Origin: Monoplex corrugatus
Lineage: Eukaryota; Mollusca; Gastropoda; Littorinimorpha; Ranellidae
NCBI GenBank assembly: GCA_030674185.1
Contig: JAPXFY010000015.1
Span: 28,952,685-29,016,684, forward strand
DNA length: 64,000 bases
Direction: 5' to 3'
The position numbers and the translations under genes are program-made. The notes under the pieces are model-generated. The model ran no database searches and was not told the origin of the DNA. It was given only the letters and a program-made list of their open reading frames with translations. This document shows positions 25,029 through 38,429 of this stretch, piece by piece; position 1 is the stretch's first letter, and the number at the start of each line of letters is the position of its first letter.

Positions 25029-25409
25029 AGAGGCACTGTGGGTCAATCAGAGTTCATGTAAAGCTTGTCCAATATTTCCTGTGATGAAAAAGCTTAAATA
25101 TTTCGCCGCATGCTGCCTTTCTCACAGCACTTGGCCCAGCTAAAGTTTCATTCTCAGCCATTTTGGAAGCTAAGTCTGAAGAGGTAGTTGCAAAAGCAGT
25201 GACCATAGCAAAGTGTGATTGGCTGCTGACCTCATGCATAATTCATTTAGATGGACAAAGCTCTTTGATTTGTGTGAATTGGGATTCCCCTGCTTACAAA
25301 TGGAGGTAAGAAAATTTGTGATGTGGTGTGAACGTATATATATGTCTTTGGCAAATACGAGATACTTTATTTTGACGTATGTATACGTCTGTGGCACTGA
25401 AGAGGTTAA
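25029..25409. mobile_element. TTAA element family B, copy 2 (right part)
   Basis: It aligns with 5620-5955 plus 6663-6682. It keeps the terminus GGCACTGAAGAGG-TTAA (25406-25409) and lacks the LINE present in copy 1, so it shows the unoccupied site. A minus-strand remnant starts MAENETLAGPSAVRKAA about 255 nt from the end. Confidence 0.75.
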
Positions 25410-25559
25410 GAAAAACTCCCATTTTTCCATCTTATGATGCATAGGGAACAGTAGAAGACCACAAAACAGAACGATAGAAACAAACCTGTGAAAGTTTTGT
25501 ATGTATTTTTTTTAATGTCTGTGTAGTCACAACTTGGGCAATAGAATGAGCAATGGATC

Positions 25560-26200
25560 TTTTGATGCATAGGTGGTGCATCTCCAAGGCAAGCACTGTC
25601 TTTGGAAGATTGGCCAGGAGGTTGTGGCAAGACCTTGGCTTGACGCAAAGATTGCTGTGCACATAGCAGTACTCTTGAGCACCCTGCTGTACTGCTGCAA
25701 GACCTGGATACCTACTGATCGTACATTCAACAGCTGGAACAGTTGAGTGTCAGACTTTTTTCAAGATCTGAAGAAGTGTGGCTAGCCAGGTATAGAGATT
25801 CTTCTATCAAATGCCAGCTTTGTTGGACAGGACACATTGTCAGTATGGAAGGCAGCCACATCCCAAAGGTGCTTTTGTATGGAGAGCTGAAACAAGGATA
25901 CTGTGACTACTTAAGTGACCCAAGAATATTCTGCAGGCCAACTTCATGAGCTGAGGGCATCAACACTACCAACTGTGAATACATTGCCCACAGAAGAGTA
26001 AACTGGCCACAGCAATGCATTCAGGGCACAATCATATTTGAACAGCATAGAACAGCTGCTTATTACAGCACAGAACAGCTGCTATTCAGCAGTAGAGGCA
26101 GGAAGCAGAATCCAAGGCCGCAGAACCTTTGCCATGCAATACCTGTGGAAGAACATGCACCTTAAGGTGCAGTCTTGCATCTGGCATGAAAATCCATAGC
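25560..26200 (+). mobile_element. LINE relic (RT C-terminal region)
   Basis: It carries frame-broken pieces resembling a LINE RT C-terminus: FGRLARRLWQD, CQLCWTGHIVSMEGSHIPKV, then LLYGELKQGYCD. The family signature is the WTGHVxRMxxxRxPKxxxYGEL block. A second copy is at 36120-36930. Confidence 0.7.
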
Positions 26201-26296
26201 AGGGGATAAAGAACAAGTGTACCTACTTATCTGTCAGATTGATGGAGTCTGTTATCATCATGTATAGATGCATTGTCTGTCTGTATATGTACAGAT

Positions 26297-26298
<2 letters not shown>

Positions 26299-26349
<51 letters not shown>
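26299..26349. repeat. (TG)n microsatellite abutting a splice acceptor
   Basis: The TG tract ends about 8 nt before the AG acceptor of the 26358 POLRMT exon. Confidence 0.95.
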
Positions 26350-26357
26350 GTGTGCAG

Positions 26358-26435
26358 GTGGAGAGGGAGCGACAGAAAGATGCAGAAGAAGGTGTAGAGA
26401 TTGCACAACAGTTAAAGGGATTTGTGCGTAGAAAG
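26358..26435 (+). CDS. POLRMT: POLRMT exon (VERERQKDAEEGVEIAQQLK)
   Basis: The acceptor gttgtgtgcag lies directly downstream of a (TG)n tract that forms the end of the intron; the donor is gtcagt. It is 26 codons, phase 0 to 0, ending LKGFVRRK. The terminal Arg-Arg-Lys starts motif B, which continues in the next exon. The microsatellite touching the acceptor is unusual and could affect splicing. Confidence 0.9.
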
Positions 26436-26629
26436 GTCAGTGAAGTTTTGTTTTGCACATGCCAGCTACATTTTAACATGAACAATAATATTGCACTGTT
26501 ACATTCTGAGTGTGTAGAAGTCAAAGTGTTTGTTGTTGTCATTCAGTATCTCTGTTTATAGAAAGGGAGATTGCTTCATATTAGCCAGAGAGATACCTGT
26601 GTATAATGGGGTCTATATTTTTGCATTAA

Positions 26630-26732
26630 AACCAACCAATAAACCAACCAATAAACCAACCAACCAACCAACCATCCATCCATCCACCCAACAACCCAAT
26701 CAACCAACCAATCATCCAACCATCCAACCATT

Positions 26733-26767
<35 letters not shown>

Positions 26768-26790
26768 CCATCCATCCATCCAACCAAACT
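26630..26790. repeat. (CCAA)n/(CATC)n tetranucleotide microsatellite
   Basis: AACC units pass into ATCC units over about 150 bp. Confidence 0.95.
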
Positions 26791-27094
26791 GCAAAGTTTT
26801 CATATGAAATCCATGACATTTTTGTTCTTTTTGTAGCAGTTGCAAATTTGTTTGAATCATGTGCTGAATGAATGATGAACATCAACAAGTGATTTCAGCA
26901 CACTGTTTCCTGTCAGTTTTAGCATGATAAAGTCTCTCAAAGTCCAACCCCAGGTTCTGGCCCTGGGAGATGGAAACAGAACAGAGTAGGGGATTGCTGA
27001 GTTCGAGTGAAGTACTGTGTGAATTTCTGGTGAAGCTATGACAGGCCTAAAAGGCCAGTTGTGGATATTCATTGCTCGAGAAAACCAAAGAAGA

Positions 27095-27560
27095 AAGAAA
27101 CAGACAGACCAAAGTGGAAAATGACCTGGCAAAGAAGAAAGAATATGCACATGGAACATATGCAATATCAAGGACAAAGATGTTGTGGATTTCATGAAAA
27201 AATGGAGAACTTTGATAATTGGTGTCTCTGACTGCAGACTGAAAGGAAATGGGACTAAACAGATACATGGAATCTATAGTAACCTGGAGTGCAGTGGATC
27301 CAGGCTTAAGATAGATTGTGGAATAGGATTCATTATGCGTCTGGATATAGCAAAAAACGTTTTGGAAAAACTTCATCTCAGAGAGAATAATCAAGACTTA
27401 AATGAAATGTAGACAAAAAATGGTTACCTTCATTGAAGTGTGTGCCCATGCATTGACTCATATACAGCGGAAGAGAAAGCAGAAGTATTTGAGAAACTGA
27501 TGGATGCCATTTGCTCCATACCAGATAGGGAAGAGAATTGTAATTTCAATGGATGAGTGG
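27095..27560 (+). mobile_element. LINE relic (endonuclease N-terminus)
   Basis: It reads RTWNICNIKDKDVVDFMKKW and LIIGVSDCRLKGNGTKQIHG, the usual start of an APE-type LINE endonuclease (TWN...SDCRL...G). The later part is frameshifted. Confidence 0.6.
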
Positions 27561-27564
27561 GCCC

Positions 27565-27870
27565 GATGATGATGAGAAGCTGGGCACGCCCAGTCAGACC
27601 ATCTTACCAGCATCAGATCAGATCATCTAGTTGCATGGATTGTTTGTTTATTGAAATCATTTGTCTGGTTGTTATGACATTAATTTTTCTGTGAAGATAT
27701 AGGTCTAATAGATAGTTCTCATGTTCAGTGTAACAGAATCCCAGTAGCTGGGCTTGCCCAGTCTGACTATCTCATGATGACTCATCAAAATCATGTGTTT
27801 GTATGGATTCTTTGTTTAGTAGCCCTATTGAAATAATTCATCTGCTTTGTATGACATTGTTACTTTTGAG
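27565..27870. repeat. Imperfect tandem duplication, about 180-bp unit
   Basis: AGCTGGGCACGCCCAGTCAG and AGCTGGGCTTGCCCAGTCTG open two successive units. Each continues with CATC-rich sequence, a GGATT(G/C)TTTGTTTA motif and TATGACATT. Confidence 0.65.
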
Positions 27871-28579
27871 ACTTTTCATGCAACTTAAGACAAAATGAAA
27901 ACTTAATTTGATGATTTATTGCTTTTTTTGATTCAACACTTAGAAACATTTAGGTCTATTTATGTAGGCTTAAACAAAATTATTTAGGTCTGTCAGGTTC
28001 TGATTTATTCAGCCTTTTTCCTCACATACTCAGTCCTCCTAATAATGCATTATGTCAAGTTTTGTCGTCTTTGAATAGTTTGGATTTTTTAAGTCAGGAA
28101 TTAATGCTAATGATAATGGGACACTATTTTTTTTTAATAAGCAGGTTTAATGAGTACTTTTAGGTCAACAATGATAATGGGGCAGTTTTTAAATGCATTA
28201 GGCCTAAGCAGTCTTAATGAGCCTGCTTCATTTGTGTGTGTGTGTGTCTATGAAATCTATGAAAAATGATGTCACGAGTTTGTCCTGTCTTCTGTTTGAT
28301 TACTTGATTTATGTATTCATAAATGATTTATTTAGCCCAATTAATGTATCATTTATATATTATGCATCATTTATTTGCACAATGTAAGTGACATAATCAA
28401 CTCTGTATCCATGAGATGACAGAATGCTTTGCTAAGCTCACAGAAAATGTAGACATGATAATGATATATTTTATATTTGCATGTTTTGAAGAGGCCAAAA
28501 CAAGTGTGACTGCCCGCATTTGAGCAATTAGGAACCAGAAAAAACACAAAAAAAGAATCAGAACGTGTATTTGATACAA

Positions 28580-28935
28580 TCAGACAAGACAGGCTCAGAT
28601 TTTCGGCCAACTGGCTTTTATCAAGCGTAGAGATAAGATCACAAATAAACACCAAATATAAAAGTTAGGAGAAAAAGACTGAAACTTCCCTGCTGCTTCA
28701 TGCAGTAGGAGAAAAGGATTAAAATAGTAATTCAGTTAGTGCTTCTGGATCCTGGTTTGCTTCTTTTGTGATGCTGTTCATATATACATTAGTCCTTTTC
28801 TCCCACTGGACAAAGCAGCAATGAAATTTCAGTCTTTTTCTCATAATTTTTGTATTTGGTGTTTGTTTGTGACCTTACATCTATGCTTAATAAAAGCCAG
28901 TTGGCTGAAAAATTGCTCCTGTCTTATGAAGAGTC
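28580..28935. mobile_element. Fold-back element, about 355 bp
   Basis: The two halves form one large imperfect palindrome. GGCCAACTGGCTTTTAT at 28602 pairs with ATAAAAGCCAGTTGGCTG at 28891. GAGAAAAAGACTGAAA (28668) pairs with TTTCAGTCTTTTTCTC (28827), and further matched blocks lie toward the centre near 28755. A single arm-like piece (AAGCCCAGTTGGCTGAAAAT) recurs at 37591. No target duplication was resolved. Confidence 0.75.
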
Positions 28936-29217
28936 TTCAACAAGACCAGGCGAGACATGATCAGGAATACAACACTCAGAGAAATGGGGAAACAACACCA
29001 ATCCTCCATCACATATAGCAGCAGAGGGTAACATGGATCAGTGGCTTCAAGGAAGAATTTGATATCGCATGGCATCACACCAAGACAGGCTTTCCAGCTG
29101 GCCACAGGCAGAAGGCTCTTTCTTCCCATGATGCCCCCATGGTATAAGTGGAGGGATAAAGAAAGAAGTTAGCATGACACTGTAGTATGATAATATTGCA
29201 TGTCCCTTTGATGCAGT

Positions 29218-30306
29218 TTAACTCTTTCTTTACTGTGGTACGCAATAGCATACCCAATGCTCACAACGGATTTTTAATAAGGTACGCTATAGTGCACGTC
29301 AAGTTCAAAAAGTCACGGAGCATAGGTTCAAGGTCTTATGCGATACTAAACCATACAGCTCTGTTCTACAGTCTTCTAAAAGTGCATCAGTACTTTTAGA
29401 AGGGCTGTAGACGCCTGTGGTTGGGTACAATTTGACCTGAATCAATACAAGTCAGCTCTGTCTTCATGCTCACTCGCTTGTCAAAAAAAAGATGGCGTCT
29501 ACCTCAATTTCGACAACTTCTCGGGACTCAACAGACAGCAAAATTGTCGCGTTTCCCTGCAAGAAGTCTTGGAGGCAATTATGACTGCAGGATCTGATAT
29601 TGAAGAAGATGATGAAGAGACTTTGGATTCTTATGAGTGGTCAAATGACAATGAAAGTGTTGACATGGAGACACTTGATGTCAGCGACCCAGTAGGTGAC
29701 GTAACTCAGGCTGAAACTGTGACTGTCCGTGACGGCGTTCTGAACCAGGACATGAATGAAGAAGAATTTATTGATTTTCTCCGGAAAGACTGGCATCAAG
29801 ATTTTTCATTCTTCCCCACACTGCCACCCTACAGGAAAGTGGACTTCATGTCGACCATATGGAAAGCCACGCCCCCTTGTGCGTTTGAATGAGTGTGCAT
29901 GTCAGTGTATATACATATATGGTCAAGTAACAATGCTATATACTCCACAGTGAATATCCACTGTGTAAACATATTTACCCATCACATTTCTATCGTTTAG
30001 AAATTCCTCTGACTATGAAACACCATAATTATAAAATTTTTATTATGTGAGAATTACGCACCCCCTTTCTGTATGGTGCATAAAATTTGCATTTTTGTTT
30101 TCAAAAATATGATAAAACAATAACTAAAAAAGAGAATGTTTAGCAACTTTGCCACTTAACAGTTTGTTCTATTCTACACATTACCACAAAATTTCAAAAC
30201 TGCATGTGCTTGCATTCATTTTTAAAAAATTTTCTTGTAAAGTAGCCAAACGGCCAGTATAGAGAGGATAATGAAGGAAGAAATCAGGCAATATAGAATG
30301 AGTTAA
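29218..30306 (+). mobile_element. TTAA-flanked element (family G) with transposase N-terminal remnant
   Basis: TTAA lies at 29218-29221 and 30303-30306. The ends CTCTTTCTTTACTG and, inverted, CTCATTCTATATTG are weakly matched. An ATGGCG start at 29492 opens a Ser/Thr-rich frame (MASTSISTTSRDSTDSK). After one frameshift this continues as an acidic frame (29569-29892: SDIEEDDEETLDSYEWSNDN and more). An acidic N-terminus following a short basic-poor leader is typical of piggyBac transposases, but no catalytic domain remains. The right end sits 23 nt before a POLRMT exon. Confidence 0.5.
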
Positions 30307-30328
30307 TGTCAGCATTGCATGTTTTCAG

Positions 30329-30518
30329 GTGATCAAGCAGACTGTGATGACCACGGTATATGGTGTGACACGCTATGGTGCCAAGGCTCAGATTCTGCGA
30401 CAGCTTAAAGACATACCTGAGTTTCCTCAGGGCCAAGTGTGGAATGGCAGTTTATTACTTAACAGAGAAAACATTTCAGTGCCTGAACGAGATGTTCTCT
30501 GCTACCAAGGATATTCAG
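30329..30518 (+). CDS. POLRMT: POLRMT exon with motif B, carrying a 1-nt frameshift
   Basis: The acceptor is catgttttcag and the donor gtacgt. The first frame reads VIKQTVMTTVYGVTRYG (motif B; Lys and Tyr equivalent to T7 K631 and Y639) through IPEFPQGQVW to 30442. From 30447 the conserved reading is in another frame: AVYYLTEKTFQCLNEMFSAT then KDIQ, matching the family YLxxxxFxxLxEMFSxTxxIQ. The exon is 190 nt, whereas both flanks are phase 0, so 189 nt is expected. That points to one extra base within 30431-30446. It may be an assembly error, a defective allele or a pseudogenised gene; the other nine exons are clean. Confidence 0.92.
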
Positions 30519-30795
30519 GTACGTTAAGTAGTAAGTAATGATAAAATCATACGATAATGGTTATAATGATAATTATCATAATAATGATCTGTTTTTATTG
30601 TTCTATTGTACAGCTTGCTTGCCTAAAAGCCTCCAGGTTATGACATTAACACATGGGTGATTTCTTTCTTTGTTTGACAAATTCTGTATAGGGAAAGTGC
30701 AACTTGATTTTTAAGTCAGATATACTGACATAATGATCCACAAATTGCAGTCACAGAATTCTTTTTTTTTCTTTCACCACAGTTACCACCCTTAT

Positions 30796-31844
30796 TTAAC
30801 CTCTTGAGTGCCATATCTGTAAAATTTACGGAGCTCTCAGAGCCTTCTCTGGTGCCTACATACGTGAAATTTATGGAGGTATTTTGTAGTTTGATGCACG
30901 TTTCAGCCTAATGTAAATGGGAGAGAAGCACTGACTGATGTTGTCAGTCTCAGAGAGGGTTCATAAAAGTGACTGGCTTCCCTTACATGGCTTTTTGACC
31001 TGTGCAACCCTCACCAGATTGGTTTTATTTATCTGAGAAGAGAAACTGATTTTCAGCAAAAATGTTGACACCAGGACTGTCTTGCAATGCTGCATGTTTT
31101 CAGCCTTTGAAAGCATGTGAGTTGAGTCAAGAACTTATAAATGACTGTAGGATGATTCAGAAGACAAATCTGACACAAGAAGAGGTTGAAAACAGCAGTA
31201 GTTACCGGCTGTTGGTATGAAATGTGCAGCAGACAGACCCAACACGAAAAGTATTGATTTTTCAAGCACTTGACACGGAAGGGTTGTGGCTAGCAACACT
31301 TTGCAGGGTTGAGACAGACGGCCACATGGTAGAATTATATAAGCCACACTGTCAGTGAGTAGTATTAGAAGTGGCAAGAGGAAGACTAGGGTGATGGTGG
31401 GGGTGGGGGGTGTGCCACAGCAGATGACTTGACCTGGTCAAGCCACTCAGAGCACTAGCACACTGTGGCTCTTTGTAACTCGTCAGCTGTCAGTGATCTC
31501 TTAGTAGGAAGTCTGTCTAAGTCTGAATACTTTTAGATTTCATCAGGAGGGTCATATCTTCTATTTTTTCCTTTGTTTTTCTGGTTTCCATCGCGAGCAG
31601 TTATGAGTTTTTTACGGGAATTTCCACAAATATTACAAATATGTAGTAATTTCTTGAAATTACTACATAAATCATCTGAAAATACATTTAGTCATGCCAA
31701 ATGCACCATTCTGTGTAATTTCATGCATAGATTCCCATAAATATGGAAGCAACAGTTTTAATGTACATGGTAGCGATGCAACATTTTTTCCTTGGCACAT
31801 GGAAAACACTGGATGTCAAAAAACGTTGGCACTCAAGGGGTTAA
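30796..31844 (+). mobile_element. TTAA element family A, copy 1
   Basis: TTAA lies at both ends (30796-30799 and 31841-31844) with inverted termini CCTCTTGAGTGCC and CCCCTTGAGTGCC. Internally it has the conserved 52-codon ORF described in the findings, starting here with ATG TTG at 31062. It shares its full length with 44643-45616 and with the interrupted copy at 48206-55763. It appears to be a non-autonomous piggyBac-like element. Confidence 0.85.
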
Positions 31845-32799
31845 ACTTGGTAAGCTCCTGCTTATGCCACTATTCTGCTCCTGTGATATCTCAAGAGAAA
31901 AATGCAGTATATGATGTCAATTTTGGCAAGGACTTTAACTCGCTTCATACTGGGTGATTTGGAATTTAACATTTCCCTGTGTACTGGGTGTTATTATAGG
32001 TTAAAAAAAAACATTAAAAAGTAATGACCAGTTGCACACTCTTGAAATTTTAGCACATGATAATCTTTTGATTAAACAAGCATTTCGCAGTCTCAAAGCT
32101 CTAACCTTTGTGGTACTTTTTTTTTTGTTGCCAATTGTAAAACGAGGTATATTTCTATGGTAACAAAATTGAGGGTGATTGCAATTGCATGTAAGGGAAG
32201 TTCACACTGTTCTTGAAAAGAGGACTGCTTTCCTCATAAATCACATGGGAAATACCAGTAGAGAGTAAATAATAGTTGAGAGTTCCTGCTATTTAGAAAT
32301 AAGTTAAAATCAGTAACATACTACTGATAACTTGTCAATTTGTCATGTCATTTGATGCTGTCCTGTATACAGAGGGTTTGTATAGGTCTTTTAAAAACTT
32401 CATAAAAAATAATGAGAAAATACACGCATGGTTATTGTTTGATTGACTAAACATATTAGAGTTTCAAAGCTCAAACTTTATGTACTTTTTGTAGGCTGTG
32501 GGGGGAAATGCTTTTATTGACACAGAACCAGGAATGTTGAGTTGGAAATATAAGTTTCATGACTGAAAAGACAGGATGTTTGCAATTGGAGATAGTAAGT
32601 TCCACTGCTACCTGAAAAATTTTTCCTTCATAAATCCCTTGAGAATCCAGCGAGAGCAAAAATGGCTTACTGGATTTTTACTTTGTACAAATCGCTTCAA
32701 TCAGCAATCTTGCTGACACTTGCTGTTGTTGAACAGAGTTGGAAAATTATAAAACACACACTCTTGAAATTTTAACATATGATAAGATTTGGAAGCTAT

Positions 32800-33441
<642 letters not shown>

Positions 33442-33511
33442 GTAGATGCATGTTATTCACTGCTATTCCTCCCATTTCCAAACTATATTTTGGCAGTTCT
33501 GCTGCTTCCAT

Positions 33512-34142
33512 GACTCCCACCCCCATCCCCACTCCATCACCCTAGTCCTCCCCTTATCGTTTGTAATACTACTCCTGGAAGCGATGGGTGATTCTACAAT
33601 GTCCTGACTGTCTGTTTCAACAGTTTGAAGATGTTGGCTGGCTGCCAGTATTGCCTGCGGCTACAAATCCTTTGTTTGACGTGCTCGTAGGATCAGTACT
33701 TTTCATGTTGGGTCTGTCTGTGCACATTTCATGCCAACAGCGAGTAATTACTGCTGTTTCACTTCTTTTGTGTCAGAATTGTCTTCTGAATCATCCTACT
33801 GTCATTTATAAGTTCTTGGCTCAATTCACGTGCTTTCCAAGGTTGAAAACACGCAGGATTGCAAGACAGTCCTGGCGTCGCCATTTTGCTGAAAACTAGT
33901 TTCTATTCTCTCATAAACAAAACCAATGTGGTGAGGGTTGCATTGGTCAAAAAGTTATGTAAGGGAAGCCAGTCTCTGTTGTGAACAGTCTCTGAGACAG
34001 ACAACTTCAGTCCATGCTTCTGTCCTGTTTACATTAGACTGAGACTTGTGTCAAACTACTTTTGTTAATTTTACGTTTGTATGCATCACAGAAGGCTCTG
34101 AAAGCTCTGTAAATTTTACACTGGTGGCACTTATGGAGTTAA
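33512..34142 (-). mobile_element. TTAA element family A, copy 2 (truncated)
   Basis: It matches family A from the G/C-rich centre to the terminus GGCACTTATGGAG-TTAA (34139-34142). The other end is missing, replaced by the CA microsatellite. The minus strand keeps the ATGGCGACGCCAGGACTGTC start of the conserved ORF. Confidence 0.75.
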
Positions 34143-34264
34143 AAGAGAAGAAAACCTGTGCTGCACTGAAAACAACTTGTCAGAAATTCTGGAGAAGTTT
34201 TCCAACAAACAAATAATGAAGTCAGAAAGATCGAAGAAGAGGAATCTGTTTAGAAATGTTTAGA

Positions 34265-34407
34265 AAGATGTTGTTTCTAAGAAAAATGTTGAGGGTTCCA
34301 TGGACGGCAAAGAAAAGAAACGAGACGGTCTTGATGGAGGCAGACACAAGTAGATCACTCATAAGGAAGATTAGGAAAAGACAGGCAACATTTATAGGCC
34401 ATTTTAT
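34265..34407 (+). mobile_element. RTE-like LINE fragment, identical to 35507-35649
   Basis: This 143-bp RT fragment (MLFLRKMLRVPWTAKKRNET onward) matches 35507-35649 base for base by eye. The copy at 6317-6456 differs at several sites. It starts and stops abruptly with no tail. Confidence 0.85.
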
Positions 34408-34735
34408 AAGGCATTACAACCAACAACTGTCATTGTTGAAACAAAAACATTCCTGCACCCTGACAGTTATGATGTACAGAACACATCATCTGATCTTGTA
34501 AAAAATGCAAGACTTTGAACCAGCTATACACAGCTGTATATAAATTCATGTCCCATGCAAATCCAGCCATAGAAGAAGTAATCAACCAGATTGACACAGA
34601 AATCAAAAACAACATGCAATTGTTTTGGTCACACTTTTGACATGCTGTATCATTCCAAAACAGTATATTTTAGAGTGTCACAGCACAGACTTAATGTTTG
34701 TGCAATGACACTCTTAAATGTACTGTATTTATACA

Positions 34736-35868
34736 TGTAGAGAGGTCAGTTGAGATGAATAAGGATTTGTATTTATGCTTTGTTGACTATACCAAGGCTT
34801 TCGATTGGGTACGACATGATGAATTGATCAACCAACTGGAGAGACTCAATGTTGATGGAAAAGATCTATGAATAATCAGGAATATGTACTGGGAACAAAC
34901 AGCTACAATGAGAATAGAAAACAATGTAAGCTCTTTTCAAAACATCAAAAGAGGAGTAGACAGGATTGTGTTTTGTCACCAGATCTGTTTTCACTATATA
35001 ACGAAAACATCATGAGAAATCTAGAAGAAGACCCTGGATTAAAGGTTGGAGGGAAAATGATAAACAACATTCGGTACACAGATGACACCGTGCTAATTGC
35101 AGAAAATGAAAGAGACCTACACAACCTTGTGAATATACTAGAAATAGAAAGCAAAGGTAAGGGGTTGGAACTAAACAGCAGGAAGACTGAAGTCATGGTG
35201 ATCAGTAAAAAACATGAACTCCCCTCATGCAAAATAACAGCAAATGGCACAACCTTGACACAGGTTAATAAGTTCAAATACGTGGGAACGGTCATTTCAT
35301 CAGACGGCAGATGCACATCGGAGATAGCCGGCAGAATCGGCCAAGCCAAAACAGCATTCAAGAAGATGACAAGCATTCTTACCAACAAATGCCTATCAAT
35401 TAACATCAGGAAGAGAGTTCTTGAGTGTTATATAGAACCTATACTGTTGTACGGTTGCGAGGCATGGACAGTCAACAAGCAAAGCCAGAACAAGATTGAG
35501 GCAGCCAAGATGTTGTTTCTAAGAAAAATGTTGAGGGTTCCATGGACGGCAAAGAAAAGAAACGAGACGGTCTTGATGGAGGCAGACACAAGTAGATCAC
35601 TCATAAGGAAGATTAGGAAAAGACAGGCAACATTTATAGGCCATTTTATGAGGAAGGGGGATTTGGAGCACCTGGTCACAACGGGAATGCTGGAGGGAAA
35701 GAGAGCACCAGGTAGACCCAGGGAGAGAATGCTGGACGGACTTACAGAGTGGCTGGGGATGAAGAGGGTGGGGAAGATGCTGGGGGCAACGAGAGATAGA
35801 GATGGTTGGAAGTCCATGGTCGCCAACGCCATGCGGCAGGGCACCTGATGATGATGATGATGATGATG
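34736..35868 (+). mobile_element. RTE-like LINE, RT domain nearly intact
   Basis: An open frame at 34868-35848 (326 aa) covers the RT catalytic region (QDCVLSPDLFSLYNENIMRN, then NNIRYTDDTVLIAENERDL). The YADD box reads YTDD, which is probably inactivating. The thumb and C-terminal zone follow: FKYVGTVISSDGRCTSEIAG, YGCEAWTVNKQ, RQATFIGHFMRKGDLEHLVT and GRPRERMLDG. Upstream (34743-34868) another frame holds YLCFVDYTKAFDWVRHDELI. The 3' end is a (GAT)n tail, usual for RTE elements. It is 5'-truncated and among the youngest LINEs in the window. Confidence 0.9.
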
Positions 35869-36119
35869 ACACCTTTGCTCTTGGGTTCCTAGGAGAGCAT
35901 GTGTCAGTGACATCAAAAGAATACTGAGCAACTTTACAAAACCAACAGAAAGAAAACAGGATGCTCATGAAAGAACAGTTGTCATCACCAGGAGCAAGAG
36001 CTGCCTTCTTGTATGAAGTCTTCAGTGCATCTCTGGCCATTTTGTTGTGGCTTGCAAATGTTTAAGCTTTACAATTAGCCTTAGCAAGAAAGAGACTTAC
36101 ATGACAGTAACTACCATAT

Positions 36120-36930
36120 CAAGTTTGCAGTTGCTGTGAACAGCTTGGAGATCAAGACTGTAGACAAATTCTGCTACTTGGACTGTGTAGTGAGCAGAAG
36201 TGGATCTCCTGATGCAGAGGTAATCTGCACATTTTCATGGCTGGCTCTGCCTTTGTCGGTCTGACTAAGAGACTGTGGCAAGACCACAGCATCAGGCTCA
36301 CCACAAAGATTGCTGTGTACATAGCAGTAGTCCTGAGTGCCCTGTTAAATGCTGCAAGGTGTGGTCTACCCACTGGTGATACCTTCAACAGCTATAACCA
36401 CGGATGTCTGTGTATGATCTGCTTCGTCAGGACTGTATGTCCAACTGTCAAACATAGTGTGGCTTGCCAAGTGTACAGTATTCAATAAATGCCAGATTCT
36501 TTGGACAGGACAATATTCTCTGTTTGGAAGACAACTGCATCCCAAAGATGGTCCTGTAGAAAGCAGAAGCAAGGATATGACACCAGAAAAAAACACAAAA
36601 TCATACAATTACAAGGATACCAGAAGGCGAATTCAATCAGCTGTGGCATTAACATTACCAACAGGGAAGACATTGCCCACAGCACAGCAGAGTAAGTTGT
36701 GTCAACACTGCAGATAGAGAACAATCACATTTGAGCAGTGCAGAACAGCTGCTATACAGCAGAAGAGGGACCAGCAAATGCAGAACATATGGTCACAGGA
36801 TTCCTTTCTATGCTGTGCCTTGGAAGAACATGTACCTGCAGAATTGGTCTATTATCCCACATGAAGATAGGCACCAGGCAGTGAGGACCAGAATGCCGAA
36901 TCATTTGTCAGATGAAGAGGAATTCCATCA
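36120..36930 (+). mobile_element. LINE relic, second copy of the 25560-26200 type
   Basis: It shares GACTGTGGCAAGACCACAGC, ACCACAAAGATTGCTGTGTA and CATAGCAGT...CTGCAAG blocks with 25620-25710, then TTTGGACAGGACA. It is decayed RT C-terminus with many stops. Confidence 0.65.
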
Positions 36931-36974
36931 GTGCTGTGGTAATTAGGCCATGACATATTGAAGTGAATAGTATG

Positions 36975-38200
<1,226 letters not shown>

Positions 38201-38205
38201 AACAG

Positions 38206-38363
38206 GATTGGCTGACTTTAAGTGCCCAGTTGATTGCCACAGTGTGTCAAAGGCCAGTGGAATGGGTCACCCCAATTGGCCTGACAGTGGTACAGCCCTA
38301 CCACAAACCACTCTCTCTGCTTCGCTTTGGTGTCTCCACCAATGATCACTGGAACTATTTTGA
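38206..38363 (+). CDS. POLRMT: POLRMT exon (PVEWVTPIGLTVVQPYH)
   Basis: The acceptor is gtgttcaacag and the donor gtaagt. It is 52 codons plus 2 nt and reads DWLTLSAQLIATVCQRPVEW then VTPIGLTVVQPYH, matching the POLRMT block between motif B and the C-terminal palm. The last part (about 14 residues after QPYHKP) is not clearly conserved, as is usual for this linker. GA|A makes a Glu with the next exon. Confidence 0.93.
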
Positions 38364-38429
38364 GTAAGTCTTCTTTTGGGTTATGCGCTTTGTGTGTATG
38401 TGTGTGTGCACACGCTTGTGAACCTACGT

